From positions 124,001-188,000 of the forward strand of contig WTXG01000020.1 in assembly GCA_022496185.1 (NCBI GenBank): a DNA stretch of 64,000 nt, given 5' to 3'. A program made the translations under genes and the position numbers. The stretch comes from Multifurca ochricompacta. Its lineage: Eukaryota > Basidiomycota > Agaricomycetes > Russulales > Russulaceae. The notes below the pieces were generated by a model. It was not told the origin of the DNA and ran no database searches. It saw nothing but the letters and a program-made list of their open reading frames with translations. Positions 39,688-51,572 of this stretch are shown here, in pieces (position 1 is the first letter of the stretch; each line of letters begins with the position of its first letter).

Positions 39688-42198
39688 TGTTCACAAAGAA
39701 GGATAGAATGGTATATGAGGAGACTCGGACAAAAGTTGATTCGACTCGCGTCGCCATTGGGGGAGGGGAATAAGTAGGATAGTTCAAGGCAGACACACGC
39801 CGGACGCATGCTATCCCGAGATGAGTGATCGTTCTACTATCGAGTTTCTCTCTAGAAATCACTCAGGTGATCAACGTAGACAGGCAACCTGGCTTCATAA
39901 ATCGCGAACTCAAAAGTTGAAGTTGCGTGCTGCGTGGTTGTGGTATGGTTGATGTGCGGCGGCGGCGGTCCGAAAGGGGAAGGAATGTTTACCGCCGGTC
40001 ACCAACAACACCAACACGACAATACACCACACACCACAAACAAGTTAACCGATATTCAACGCTCGAGTCAAGGTGGTCACAAAGAACCTTCAATTTTATC
40101 ACATCACGCCACTGATCGAAAGAGGGGTGGGGTCTAATGTGCGCATTAAAAGCCTGCCCACACTCCAATCCAGTAGTATCGACCCAACACCCGGTGATCC
40201 TACAGATTGACTGGTATTAGGTGATCACCTTGGGGGTGCGAATAAATTAACAGTTGCAACCAATCATATAGTTTGGTGGGTTTCCAGTGAAGATGTTGAT
40301 TGTCGAAAAAGTGCACACATCATAAACAAAGTGAACGCGTCAGAAGACGAACGTCACTTTTGTTGCTGGTTCTAAAGTCTTAAGAAATGTCGCAACAGGG
40401 AGAACTAAATGAACTCGGTTGTCAGAATGAGCACGACGAAGAATCCGGCAAATCTTTATGATGCCTTGTATATTGTTGGTCTGGCTAATGACATGTCCAA
40501 CCAAGCATCAAACCGGTGGATAACTGTAAGTATGACTTCTGCGAATTTGGAGGTCTTGCTGTTGGGAATGAGTCACTAACAATGCCACATGGGAGGCTGA
40601 TCGGCAGAAAGATCGTCTTCCAGTACGGCCAAGACGAGGCTACCAAAGCTAACCAATCGGCGACTCGATGTTAAAAGTAAGAAGAACATGAGGTACTGGA
40701 GCCTGAGGAACGCGTCAGGGAACTCATTCTCGTTCACGGAGACAACGTCCGCATTATGGAACCGGAAATTGAGGCCCTCCCCCATGATGATGCTACCAAT
40801 AGTAAAGGGGATTGGGAACCGCACCAAATGAGATATTCACGTATGCATCCAATAGCCCTTGGGATCTGACGAAAAGGAAGGCACAGCTGGTCACAAAGAT
40901 GCACACACCTTCAAGGAGGCCAAAGAAAAATCGAAAGCCTCGTCCTCTACTGTCCTAGGTCATGCGTGAGCGGGTGGCAGCGTATAAAGTATGAGTTAAG
41001 GCTGGGAGGGTGTGGGTTTCCTTTAAAACATCGAATTATCGGAGATACCGAAATTTGCAGACCTTGTTCGAACTTCGGTCCCGAGAGAAGGTCCATTAAG
41101 TCGTTGACGAGAAACGCAACGCATGATCTCGACGACGCACCCCGAAGTGCCCACTACGGCGCCTAAAACTTCAATATCTGTCCCAGCTCATTCAAACGAG
41201 AATGCACATTTGGAATTAGCCCTTTTGTATCACCTTATGACACTTTTTTCAGTCCCCCATTCTCCAACTCCTTGTTGTCCCTGGGCAAGGACAGTTGACC
41301 TGGACAGGCTGCCGTGGACATTCGTCTGGAAACCTGTTGTGTGCGCCTGAGAACTGTAGGGTCCACCGAGTGTAGCCTCCACGCCACGTGGTGTTGACTT
41401 GTTTCGGTGAGGGTGCAGGCTTTTATGAAGTGAGACGGCCACCGTGGATGTGACGGACAAGACACCCATTGAGCGCTAGTGTGCAGCGCCAGAAAAAGAG
41501 CGGCGAATTTGGGTGCTGTACCGGGTCGTGTAGTCAGAAAGAAGCAGAGAAGTTAGGACCCCGCAAGAATCGTTCTCCAATGCCTTGTTATAGTTTGTGC
41601 CGCATTCCTTCCTGACCTAATGAATTTGGACCACAGCCTTTAGATACGCTATCTTGGTCCGTTGGTGCTAGAGGTGTAGGGATGTGACTCGGAGCATGGC
41701 ACCAAGTCAGCCTGGCAAGGGCATGCTGCAAACACGCCGCGGCCATTGCTACTCCGATTTTGTTATTTCGAGATGTGCGTAAAAAGAACAGGCGAGTAAC
41801 AAATTTGTGGGCGGTACCTGAATAGCCATGCTATGTTTACCATCATGCTGCTGGTCCAACAGGTAGACGTGATTGACTTAGCAAGACGGAGGGTTTGGGA
41901 CGTGGTATCCAGAGCCCTGGCTATACACCCACCCATATAGAAGTACACCGACCACACGCGCTGCTGCCAATTTTCTTTGACTCTCCAGGATTTCGGTGTA
42001 AGAGTGAGCACGGTTAGCCGGGCGACCGCCGACAGCGTGGAACTCGTTGCACGGATGATTGACCGGAGTCGGAATTTTGGGATCGATAGTAATTAATTTG
42101 ATAATGTTAGCAGCATGTACATGTGATAGAAGGCAGTTGCAACGGGGGCAAGGCCAAAAAAAACAGAAAAAGTGAGGCGGCATAGAAACTCATAGGCG
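39688..42198. other. gene-poor stretch between tandem members C and D
   Basis: Apart from the degenerate ORF listed at 40427-40869, no supported coding sequence. Other frames, such as those near 41120-41470 and 41760-42180, are short and without family features. Confidence 0.4.
40427..40869 (+). pseudogene. degenerate protein-coding remnant, family unknown
   Basis: A possible first exon (ATG 40427, NPANLYDALYIVGLANDMSN) ends at a GTAAGT donor near 40526. A frame from about 40540 then reads GRLIGRKIVFQYGQDEATKA, meets two stop codons about 40673-40680, and continues open with an acidic stretch (EPEERVRELILVHGDNVRIM) to TGA at 40867. The composition looks protein-like on this strand, but the in-frame stops suggest a decayed gene or unrecognised introns. 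Confidence 0.28.
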
Positions 42199-44351
42199 CT
42201 AGCCATGTCTCTTCAGTATACGTTTCAGCCAGTTCTTTTTTGGAACCTTCTCCGAGTCAACCAGGACCCATGACGATATATCCATATCAGGTTGTGTCCC
42301 AGGAAATGTTCCAGGAATTGGGGGAATAAGTGTGCCCGGTGGTGTGAATATGGGCGGAGATCTCGTAGGTTGCTTTGCTGTTCCGCCCCCTTGGGTCTGG
42401 GGGCTGGCCTTAACCTTGGCTTCACTCTGTGAGACTGATGGCCTCTCTCCTCCCGAATGAGGCAATGAGCTGGGAGCAGCGGTCTGCTGAGGGTTGAACT
42501 GTCGAGCAGTTCCGTTTTCACGTCCTGAGGTGATCGGTGTGATGTTAGTTGGTTCCTGGAGTGGATTGGGACGTGTCAACGATGAAGGAGTGCTTGATGG
42601 GGCTAACACCTGGGGCGCCACAACCTTACGGGGCGATGACGCATTCTTCCTCAGTTTTGATCAGTTGAGGGCTCACTGCGCGATTGGGCCGATTGAGAGG
42701 AGGATGTTATAGCAGAGGTCATTTTAGAAATTGACGATCCGCGTGCATGAGTCGGCAGGGACCCTGGTTTAACAGGGACTGAGGGTTCTGATGGGACGGC
42801 AACAGTCAATTGGGAACTGGGTGTGTCTCGACTTGGGGGTATAGGAATTGGTGAATCTGGATGGGTTCGAGATTTGAGAAAGCCCTGGATATGTGAGGGA
42901 TGTTCTGGTAATATTTCTTGATCCTTATCCCTGTTTATGTTAAGTGAAGATGCGACCTTGTCTTTCGTGAGACGAAGGATTGTGAAATAAACAATTGTCG
43001 ACATACCTTGGATTCCGGGGCCACTGGATGAACCATTTGACCCACGCGAATTCTCACGCTAATATTGGGCGAGTTCAATGTTTCTCGGATCAATGGTTTC
43101 CAGTCTCGGAGATGTGAATCCTGGACGGGAATCCAATGGGTAGGCGATGTCAGCGATGGGCTAGCCGGTACCACCGGAGAAGTATGTTCATAGCGTCGGA
43201 ACAGCTCTTGGGGGTCATGAATATCTTTTCCAACGACTTGTTCGCTCTCCAATTTCCCGTTTATATCTGCCAACGTCATCTGTGAGCTGCTTGGAGAGAG
43301 AAGCATCGGGCACACCTTTGAAGATCATAACACCCTTTGGCATCCATACATTTCCGAAAGTACGTGTTCGTTTTTCCGCCTCCAGGTAAACGCGACATAG
43401 GCCAGGCTTGTCCACAAGAACGTAGACCGTCTCGTTCTCCTTGAGTGGGAAATCCTTTAACGCAAATCTCTCGGAAAACCCGATTCCATAGGCATCAACA
43501 GAAGTTGGAAGCCGAAGATAGAAGTGTGGATTTTGCCGCAGGGTGACTCGCCTATTGTCTTTGTATCGAGAAAAATTCCAAAGAATCTCCGAAGACCTTG
43601 GTTTGGCAGGGAGCAGCTCTGGGAATTGGATAAGAATGAGAACGATTTGAAAGACCCCATGACTTACGACGCACGACAAGTGGTTTCGGGTCTGGTAGAA
43701 ACTCCGAGCCGAACAAGACGAAGTTAACAGCTAATGTCGGTTTTCGAAGGACGTCTTCGGAAATCTACAGCATAAGTCAATCTCATAAGAAGCCTCATGC
43801 CATGACCATAAACCTTACGTTCGTTCCTCGCCTTTCTCTAATTCTGTTGAAGAAACCCAGAGATTGATTATCCTTTCGTTTTGCTTGAGCCATCGTTTCG
43901 ATAATGTCCGTAGCCTTTCTTAACCTGTTTTTGTTTTTGTTTTTTTGGTGTGTGAATCGACGAGGGATGGGGATGATCGGAGAGTGGAGGCAATAGACTC
44001 ACTTCGAGTGCACTGCTACTTGATATTGGAATAACACCTTCACAGCATCTTCGAACGCTCTACATGCCTTGGCTGTTATTTTTTTCCTGCTTCCGTCGCA
44101 GACCGCAAGGCTTCGTCCACGGCTAACATAGCTCTAAGTAATCATGAGACGCCGGGTCAAGGAAGGGAGAAATACTCTCACTCTTTGAATATTGGATCAT
44201 ATAGATCCACCTGTGGAGATGCTTCCACGAAGAGGCGACATATGTTCACGAGTTCTATGGCCTGCCGTTGGTACGCTCTACCTGTGTTCTTGATATAGTT
44301 AATGAAGGACAAGGCATCGAAGTTTTCTTCTATAGCGATGTGGACCCCCAT
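42199..44351 (-). CDS. tandem-family member D: proline-rich tail, Lys-Asn-Trp end
   Basis: Start 44351. Exon 1: FINYIKNTGRAYQRQAIELV, then NICRLFVEASPQVDLYDP. Exon 2 (about 44130-44005): AVDEALRSATEAGKK with a C-terminal VLFQYQVAVHSK. Exon 3: MAQAKRKDNQSLGFFNRIRE. Then KPTLAVNFVLFGSEFLPDPK, the best-preserved core of the four (ILWNFSRYKDNRRVTLRQNP, HFYLRLPTSVDAYGIGF, ENETVYVLVDKPG, TRTFGNVWMPKGVMIFKG, 43600-43315), NGKLESEQVVGKDI and WKPLIRETLNSPNISVRI. The tail (43000-42199) is Pro/Ser/Gln-rich and ends with DISSWVLVDSEKVPKKNWLK and ILKRHG, matching the KKNW end of C. No F-box is present. It is the most upstream copy in transcription order. Confidence 0.62.
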
Positions 44352-45322
44352 TAACAGATGGAATGAGTTCTTGAGTTTGTGAATGAGGTCAGGACTGATA
44401 AATAGAAACTTACCTTTCCCCGCCTCAGGGTGAAGCGATTATAACAACACAAACGCATGCAGATCGCATGCCCTATAATTATTAGGTACAGATGGAAGTT
44501 TGACAGGAACAAGTACATTGCCACGATAACAGCGCCGCCAGTGACCAAGGTGTATACAACCCTAGTAGTATGAATGAGATGAGAGATGGCTTCCTCCTGC
44601 CTCGTTTTGATCTTGACAAACCCCCGTGCCCTGATCTAATACAACGTGTATCCCGCCACGCAGTGTTCATGAGTAGCGCGCATCTGGACGGACAACTAGT
44701 CCTGCCATTGCAATTGGTGTGAGCGTTGAGCGTTGTGTGGTTATGTATCAACTCCCTTTGGTCCGAAGTCACGTGTCTTTATGCTGTGTCCTCACGCCCA
44801 CATCCCCCCCCATTAATGAATGTTAACAACCACATTCTCCTTGATCATCGATAATGCCCGCCGCTGCTGTCATCGATAAACCTTCTACACAAATCGCAGT
44901 CTTCCCTACGTCGTGAGATGCAACAGGCGTCATATGAAAATTGCATGATGGGAAGGTACAGCGCCCTACTAGGCCGTTTTCGTCCCTATATAACTGCTAG
45001 TTGCCCTCCCATCCAGACGCGCTACATCATTATCTCACCGCCGTCTACTTTTCTTGCCGTCATTGCGCCTTGCAGACCCGAAATGTCCGGGGAAAGCGAT
45101 TACTAATTGCTTGACGTTATCTTTCCAAGATGATGTCTGGAACTTTCTGATGTGTAGATTTACCTTGGCCCTGAGTCCGTACTAAGACCTCGTGCTTCCC
45201 TCTTCCTCATTTTCTAGAAGGGGTGACGGATTAGACTTTGAGCGCAGTATAAATTCCACACGTTCAGAGATGCATTTGAAGAAGCACCTAATCTCGAGAC
45301 CTGAAGCTCGCAACTTGCAATC
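44352..45322. other. divergent intergenic region
   Basis: Lies between the divergent member D and kinase-like gene. Two short minus-strand frames occur but have no family features or start context, and I do not call them. Confidence 0.4.
45247..45252 (+). promoter_or_regulatory. TATA box of kinase-like gene
   Basis: TATAAA in the context GCAGTATAAATTCC lies 71 bp upstream of the start codon, a plausible core promoter distance for a fungal gene. Confidence 0.4.
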
Positions 45323-46470
45323 ATGTCCACCCTAGTCTTGACGATGCCTCCGTCTCCGGAGCTTCCGCTTAACTATGAGCATCGCACTCTCCGGGCGCAT
45401 GACACCCACAAAACCGGTGGCCCATCGATCTATCTCAAGAACACTACCTGGCTTAGGGGCCAGTCAATCATGCGTGGAACACTCTCCTCTCCCCGGGGCA
45501 CGTTTGATGTGGTTGCGAAACTAGGGACCAGCACCAATACCATCAATTCTCTCAAGAAAGAGCTCTCATTCTATCATAAACTCCGTCACTTGCAAGGGGT
45601 GTGCATCCCTAAATGTTTTGGATATTTCTTCAACCCGTCCGAAGGACAGACCTTTGGTTGTTTGATCCTCGAGTACAGTGGTAAGCCCATACGTTCTACC
45701 TATGACTCGCAGGATGATGTGCCATTTGCTTTGAGGTGCGCCTTTCTCGTCCGTAACATAATATACACTCATCAACCACCTCGTTGTCTAAGGGTAAATA
45801 TCGTCAGCGCATTGAAAAATATACACGACGCCGGCGTTGTTCACGGAGGCTTTGGGATTTTCGACGTTCTAATCGCGAGCGGGAAACCTTTCCTGATCAA
45901 TTTCAAGACTGCTTCAGAAAAAGTGTGTGAGAGAAGAATGGATATAGTGAATGGCGCTATCGCCCCTAGGCGGGAGCAGTTTGGTTGTCCAGAACTCCAT
46001 CGAGTCTGTGTCGACTTTCGGATTTGGAAGCCACGTACGCTTCTTTGTGTCCATAACTATCAGGGATCGGCTAACGCGCACTCTCATTCAGGCACGTTCA
46101 ACTTTGATGGCCAACGGTTCCCTGTGGAAGATGTTTCTAGCCCAGCAGCACTTGCGGAAAAAATATCAGGCGACTCGGGTCTCATTGATAAATCCCGAAC
46201 GGAAGCAGTGCACGCAACCGTAAGGCACCTCCTGGACTTCTATCGCGAAGAGTTTCCAGGATTAGAAGGTCAGTATTCGCTTTGATATTTCTCGTGCACA
46301 AATCATTGACCTTCTTCTTTTATGCAGACTGGCATAAACGGTGGCTAGCAGCTGGTTCTCCTCTTCCTGCGCAGACAACTGCCGAGGAAGGTGGAAATGA
46401 TGTGGCAAGCGACCTGTGGAATCTGCAAATCCCGATTCGCTCGCCCATGGCCGTCCACGCGTTAACTTGA
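45323..46470 (+). CDS. protein-kinase-like protein lacking catalytic residues (putative pseudokinase)
   Basis: Exons 45323-45735, 45793-46034, 46092-46268 and 46328-46470 join in frame through GT-AG introns, giving about 324 residues. The fold resembles fungal single-domain kinase-like proteins: FDVVAKLGTSTNTI, SLKKELSFYHKLRHLQGVCI, CLILEYSGKP (hinge) and VSALKNIHDAGVVHGG, the catalytic-loop equivalent. In active relatives this loop reads HGD or HRD followed by an Asn two or more residues later. Here it reads HGGFGIFDVL, and the DFG-type position reads INFKTA in place of I(D/N)F(D/S). The proton-acceptor Asp is absent and metal binding is doubtful, so catalysis is unlikely. A C-terminal Trp-rich exon (DWHKRWLAAG) is typical of these proteins. 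The substrate or partner is unknown. Confidence 0.62.
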
Positions 46471-49400
46471 GTGGGACAACTTAATAAGGTTTCACAGCTT
46501 GAGGGTTCGGTGTTTTGTTTTTCATGGCTCACGGAGTTTGTAAACGTGACCTTTCCTTGTTACACATCCTGGTTTATTGGCACATTTGTAGAGGCGTCCT
46601 TTGGTTCTTTGTTTTTCTTCATGGGGCATTGTCGGTAGTTTGGACTTATCGATAACAAATATACAATAGTATAGATTGCGATAGAAGGAAGAGAGACAAG
46701 TCTCGCAAGATACTTTCAGCCTGCGATCAAGTGAGGCTAAAAAACTCAACTCCGAAGTGGTTGGCAGGCAGGTTGGTTGGTTCGCTACTTGCCGAGGGTT
46801 TAAAGTTCGTGAGTATTTGATTGCGAGATTAGAAAGCTTCTAAAGAACTGGAAGACATTAAGATTATATATTATTGAGCCTTCACCGTCTCAACGCTGTC
46901 CCCGTAAGTTTATTGCATTCACAGTCGAATTGAATAAAATGATGCTTGGGACTATTGACTGATAACCAGCTTGACTGAAGGCCACCCAGAAAGAGCTTGC
47001 TTCCCTCGTGTTGTAATTATTTGCCCATCATGACTGACTGCTGATAAGTCTTTCACCATCTTACGTCAATCGGATCACCCTGCACCGATGACGCTAGAAA
47101 TATTTATTCTAAAGTTGCCTGCTTGACGACGCCAGAGACGAATGGGCCTTGGTGATTTAAGATAGTAGGTTGGTATTCGGACAGCCATTTATTTGGGAGC
47201 TACTTGGGAAAGTTCCTCGAGGGTTTCACATACAAGATCCACTCCTGGTAACATCGGTTAAGGCCTGAGACCGGAGGCGCCTCATGCTTCACGGTAAACA
47301 AATGATATGACGAGCATGGAAAATTAGCATGAGCCAAATGGAGAAAATGCCGAAATTTCTAGACAGACGATCGCTGAGTTGAGACAGAGGGTTGACCACG
47401 GGGGAGATGGCGTCAGAAAATTTCGGAACGGTCAGACTAAGTATTGTGCAGATAACATCGCGGTTCTCTCACGGACCCAGCGCTAGGGACCAAAATGAAG
47501 CAAATTGAACATGGTCAGGTGTCTTATCATATGGTCATAGAACTGAGGACATGTTTTTCGTGGCAAACAGTAGGTTGGCACTGGAGAGAGATAGGCCAAA
47601 TAAAACAACACTCAAGATAGTTATATAGCATTTAGCACGAACGTACGACGACCGCTGCTGCTTAATAAGTCAATAGCTTCGGCTTTGTAGCACCCTCAAC
47701 TACAATCTTGGCTTCAGGACCGCCCGTGTCTGATTGGGTGTTACTCCGCCTGGGGGTCTGCATTGGATGGTGGACTTGTGGTACATCGAGCGGTATTTGC
47801 GGAAGTTGCTACCTGAATTTGCAAAAAGGGCATAGCCAGCCAAAGGAGAGCTACAAGTTGTTGTCGATTCTCTGCGGCGACATCATTTAAACGCTCGACA
47901 GATAGGAAGCACACGGCGTTCAAAACAGCGCATTGAAAAAAAAAGTCAGCAACCTGGGCGTCATGAGTAATACGCCACCGAAATGAGCTGGACGCACCTT
48001 ACCTGCACGCAAAGGGAACCCCAAGGCTGTGAAAAGAGTCCTGAAGGGACAGCAAATTACCAGATATCGGACAGACAGCAATCTACAATGTGTTCGGGGA
48101 TGGATGAGGCTGTGATATTATTTGGTCCCTCTCGTCCGGGAAAGTCCGGAACTCCGACACTGCGGACCAAGTCAGGCTTAGGCCATTATTGATATCCCTC
48201 CCTCTGATTCTCTGATTCTGATGATGTCCAACGTCCACGACAAAGCGCCATCGCTACCAGGTGGTGATATACTCTTGACAGGCTCTATTTTTACGCCAGA
48301 TACAACTGACCCAAAGGATGTGCATTGTCGAATTGCCACCGAAGACTGACAGACTTCAAGAACTTGGTCTTGGCTTGGCCTTGACCAAGCCAGGAACTTG
48401 TGGACTACACCGCAACAGTCTTTCGTTCAGATACAGATGCCTCAAGGCTTTAATTCATTTATCGTACCCACCGCGATATGGGTCTCAAGCCCTCATGGTC
48501 GTACCTGTGTCAGTTCAACAATGCGTAGTGTGGTTTCACGCTTTTGCTTTTGTCCCCCATCCATATAATCTTTCCGGCAAGTATTGGATTTGTCGCTCAC
48601 TCTCACTGGCATGTTCTTTCAGTTTCGGTGTGGGTGCAGACCCGTGTCCCAGCCACATGGGGTAGGTACGTCCAACATATTCAACATAAGCACAGCCGCC
48701 CAAGGCGCAGCTGTTGGTTGCGATGAAGACGAAACCGTGTAATAACTATCAGTCAATCGCTACAATCTTCTCAAGAGGAGTTAGGAACAGAAGACATAGT
48801 TCTGCTTGTAGCTACACTCGAGCCGGAAGGCTGATTCTGGAACAAGGTCTCCCCGTCTCCGAAACCTAGCTAGTTTCAATTGCTAGGATTGAGGTTGCCT
48901 GTTTTCGTATAGATACGCCACCGAGATGAAGTCTAATGGCCCACCGACACTCCTCTTTCCGTCTGCTGCACGTACCCCGCATGTTGGCGGGGATGAAACA
49001 TTTGAGGAGAAAACTGTATGAGCCACAGCTCCTAACCTGCATTTGAACAACGTTATCGATTGTGCATACACACTTCTCCACGCGGAACATCTTTCCAATT
49101 CTCTGAAACAATTCTCTGGATATGGCCATCGTTCATCGAACCCTCGTACGGTTTCATCCACATGCTATTAACAGCCCATGATAGCCTTGATCACCTGCAC
49201 GCTGTAAGGAAGGATGGCTCGGGCGTTGAACATGAAACCTTCGGCTGTTGCCACTCCTGGTTGAACTCACTCTTTCTGGTCTCTCATTATGGGCCCTTGA
49301 ATTAGAATATAATATTTCTGACTTTATTCGATTTTACTTTCAAAACATACCTTATATTTGACTTGGATTAGATTGTATGCGTTCCGGGACCGCCTGCCCG

Positions 49401-49811
49401 TCCATTCCTTACAATCAGTTTCATTTCATTACCTCTCACTTGTCTCCTTTCATCCAATGCATCCTCTTCTGCTTCATAACACTCCTTCAACTAATCTCTC
49501 TCTACAGGTACATATAACGCTTGTAGTAGACCAGCCAGCCAGTGAGCTGACAGAAGCAGAAATCAAACGGCATTTTTCTCTTTTTCTGTCTTTTTTTTTT
49601 GTGCTAAACGAACTTGTCGACCGACGACGTCAAGCGCAAGGTGAAACGGAACTAGCAAGCAGCGTATTTGCAAGTTCAAGCACGATTCACCCTCCTTCGA
49701 AGTCTAAGTTATATCTAAGGGACTCCCTCTTCTCTCTCTCTCTCTCATCTCCTCTGCGGGATACAATTTGCCTCGCACTCATTGCTAATCAGATCCATAC
49801 AACGCACAGGC
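46471..49811. other. gene-poor stretch of about 3.3 kb
   Basis: No gene could be supported. Scattered frames, such as minus 46749-46522 ending KPGCVTRKGHVYKLREP and plus 49358-49828 with a non-ATG start and poly-Phe/Leu, lack start context or recognisable domains. The AT-rich, low-complexity character is consistent with degraded repeats. Confidence 0.4.
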
Positions 49812-50515
49812 ATTGTTACACTTGTTAGCTTAGTTGTTCTGGGGTTCAATAGTTCGGGTGATAAGACAATTGCGACACAACGTGAAGCAAAGAAAGACAA
49901 CTCGGATTCCTGGGTCTATGTGTTACGAATAGCTGGCTGATAACCCTTACGGTGACCATTCTATGTATGATAACATTATCCATTTGCTTCTTTTCCTTGG
50001 CTCATATTTGAGCCCCTTCTTCTTCATTTTCAACCGGACAATACCCTCAACATTTTCTCTTTTATTCTACTACACTCCTCTCTATGACATCACTTCAGAA
50101 TGCTTAAATACAATAAGGACGCAGCTCAAAAGACTCCAGTCTTGAACTCTTGTGTTCACTAGCCATAGTGTTATGCTTGTAAGCCTAGTCATTCTGGAGT
50201 TCAATAGTTCAGGTGTTTAGACAATTGCAACACAATGTGTAGCAAAGAAAGATAGCTTGAATTCCTGGGTCTATGGCTAGTGAACACAAGAGCTTAAGAC
50301 TGGGGTATTTTGAGCTGCATCCTTATTGTATTTAAGCATTCTGAAGTGATGTCATAGAGAGGAGCGTAGCAGAATAAAAGAGAAAATGTTGAGGGTATTG
50401 TCCGGTTGAGAATGAAGAAGGGGCTCAAATATGAGCCAAGGAAAAGAAGCAAATGGATAATGTTATCATACACAAAATGATCATCATAAGGGTTATCAGC
50501 CAGCTATTCGTAACA
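49812..50515. repeat. large imperfect inverted repeat with internal direct repeat
   Basis: The left arm (about 49921-50167) and right arm (about 50271-50515) are near-identical reverse complements of about 245 bp. Examples are GGCTCATATTTGAGCCCC, ATGACATCACTTCAGAATGC and CTCTTGTGTTCACTAGCC in the left arm, with their complements in the right. The loop (50168-50270) is a diverged direct copy of 49812-49920, sharing CAATAGTTC, GACAATTGC, GCAAAGAAAGA and TTCCTGGGTCTATG. Outer ends read TGTTACGAATAGC and its complement, resembling the TGTTA...TAACA ends of LTRs or MITE-type elements. No ORF of a transposase is inside. It could be two opposed solo LTR fragments or a MITE-like element. Confidence 0.7.
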
Positions 50516-51572
50516 GGCATCCTAGGACAGCCTGAGTGTCGACGACACATACTTAGCTCAGCGCTGGTAGCGACTTCCCATTGTCGTGTGGCCTTATCCA
50601 TGTATGTGGATCGCGTGTCCAGAAATTGCGATGGCTCTGTCCCTCCGATCTCATGATTACGGACACAGGACACAAAATAAGACAAGTGGGAATACACAGG
50701 AAGGTAGATTTTTGGGGACTTTTGGGGACAAAGATAATATAATATGATTCGATAGTACGTACTAAGGTTTTTATAAATTTTAGCTACAACAGTCAAAATG
50801 GAGTTGAAAATAGAATAGAAGGGTTAAAGCAATGGCCGGGGGTAAGGCGTGAAATGCAGAGCGAGAATGATGAGATGGGCCAGTAGCAACCAGATAGTTT
50901 AGGACTGGACAGCCAGAGACACCTTGATCTATTTATCTCTTTATTGTCATGCTCTTTTAGGAGTATATAAGGACTCTACTTTGTATGCATTCACTTTAGT
51001 TTGACCACAATAACTGAACTTATCCACTATCTAAATACTAGATAGCTAGATAGGCTAAGATAGCTAGATAGCTAAAACCCTTTTTACAGCTGCATTTATC
51101 AAAAAATGTGTTAACTCTTCCAAACATGAAACCATAGGGTCTATAAGATGTCTTGAGCAGTGTCCAGAAAATTAACTTGAACATCTTGCAAAGAATGTAA
51201 TCCATCACTTGGGCCCTGCCAACGCTAACTGCGAAGGGGGAAAAATATGGTAAGTTCTGTGTAGTCATGCTGAACAATAGGGATATACAATCACATATAA
51301 TGTTCTGCAGGCTCTGTCATCTTTTAAAATTTCTGTGCTGTCTGTCAAACCTGTCATTGAGTGATTAATACTAGAAAATGTTGAAAAAAAAAAAAGATAT
51401 ACATGGTTTTAGATTACACCAGTCCAGGTTGCCGCCTGCTCGGCATGCGTGACAGGCCAGAGTCATGCATCTTTCTCATTACCTCATCTGGCCACACCCC
51501 ATCAGGCCGCATTCATCTGCCATTCCACACCTGTCAAAGTCAATGAGTATATCATCTTCTTCTCACTGCTGA
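50516..51572. other. repeat-like gene-free stretch
   Basis: AT-rich, with a TATATAAGG element at about 50963, a TAGCTAGATAGG-type repeat at about 51037-51080 and no supported gene. It may be degraded retroelement sequence continuing from the inverted repeat (inference). Confidence 0.35.

Noticed and set aside
46522..46749. Short basic minus-strand frame ending KPGCVTRKGHVYKLREP
   Set aside because: Only about 36 residues from the nearest good ATG and no family match; could be chance.
49358..49828. 156-codon plus-strand frame
   Set aside because: Begins at TTG, is rich in Phe/Leu/Ser from simple sequence and has no domain or splice support.
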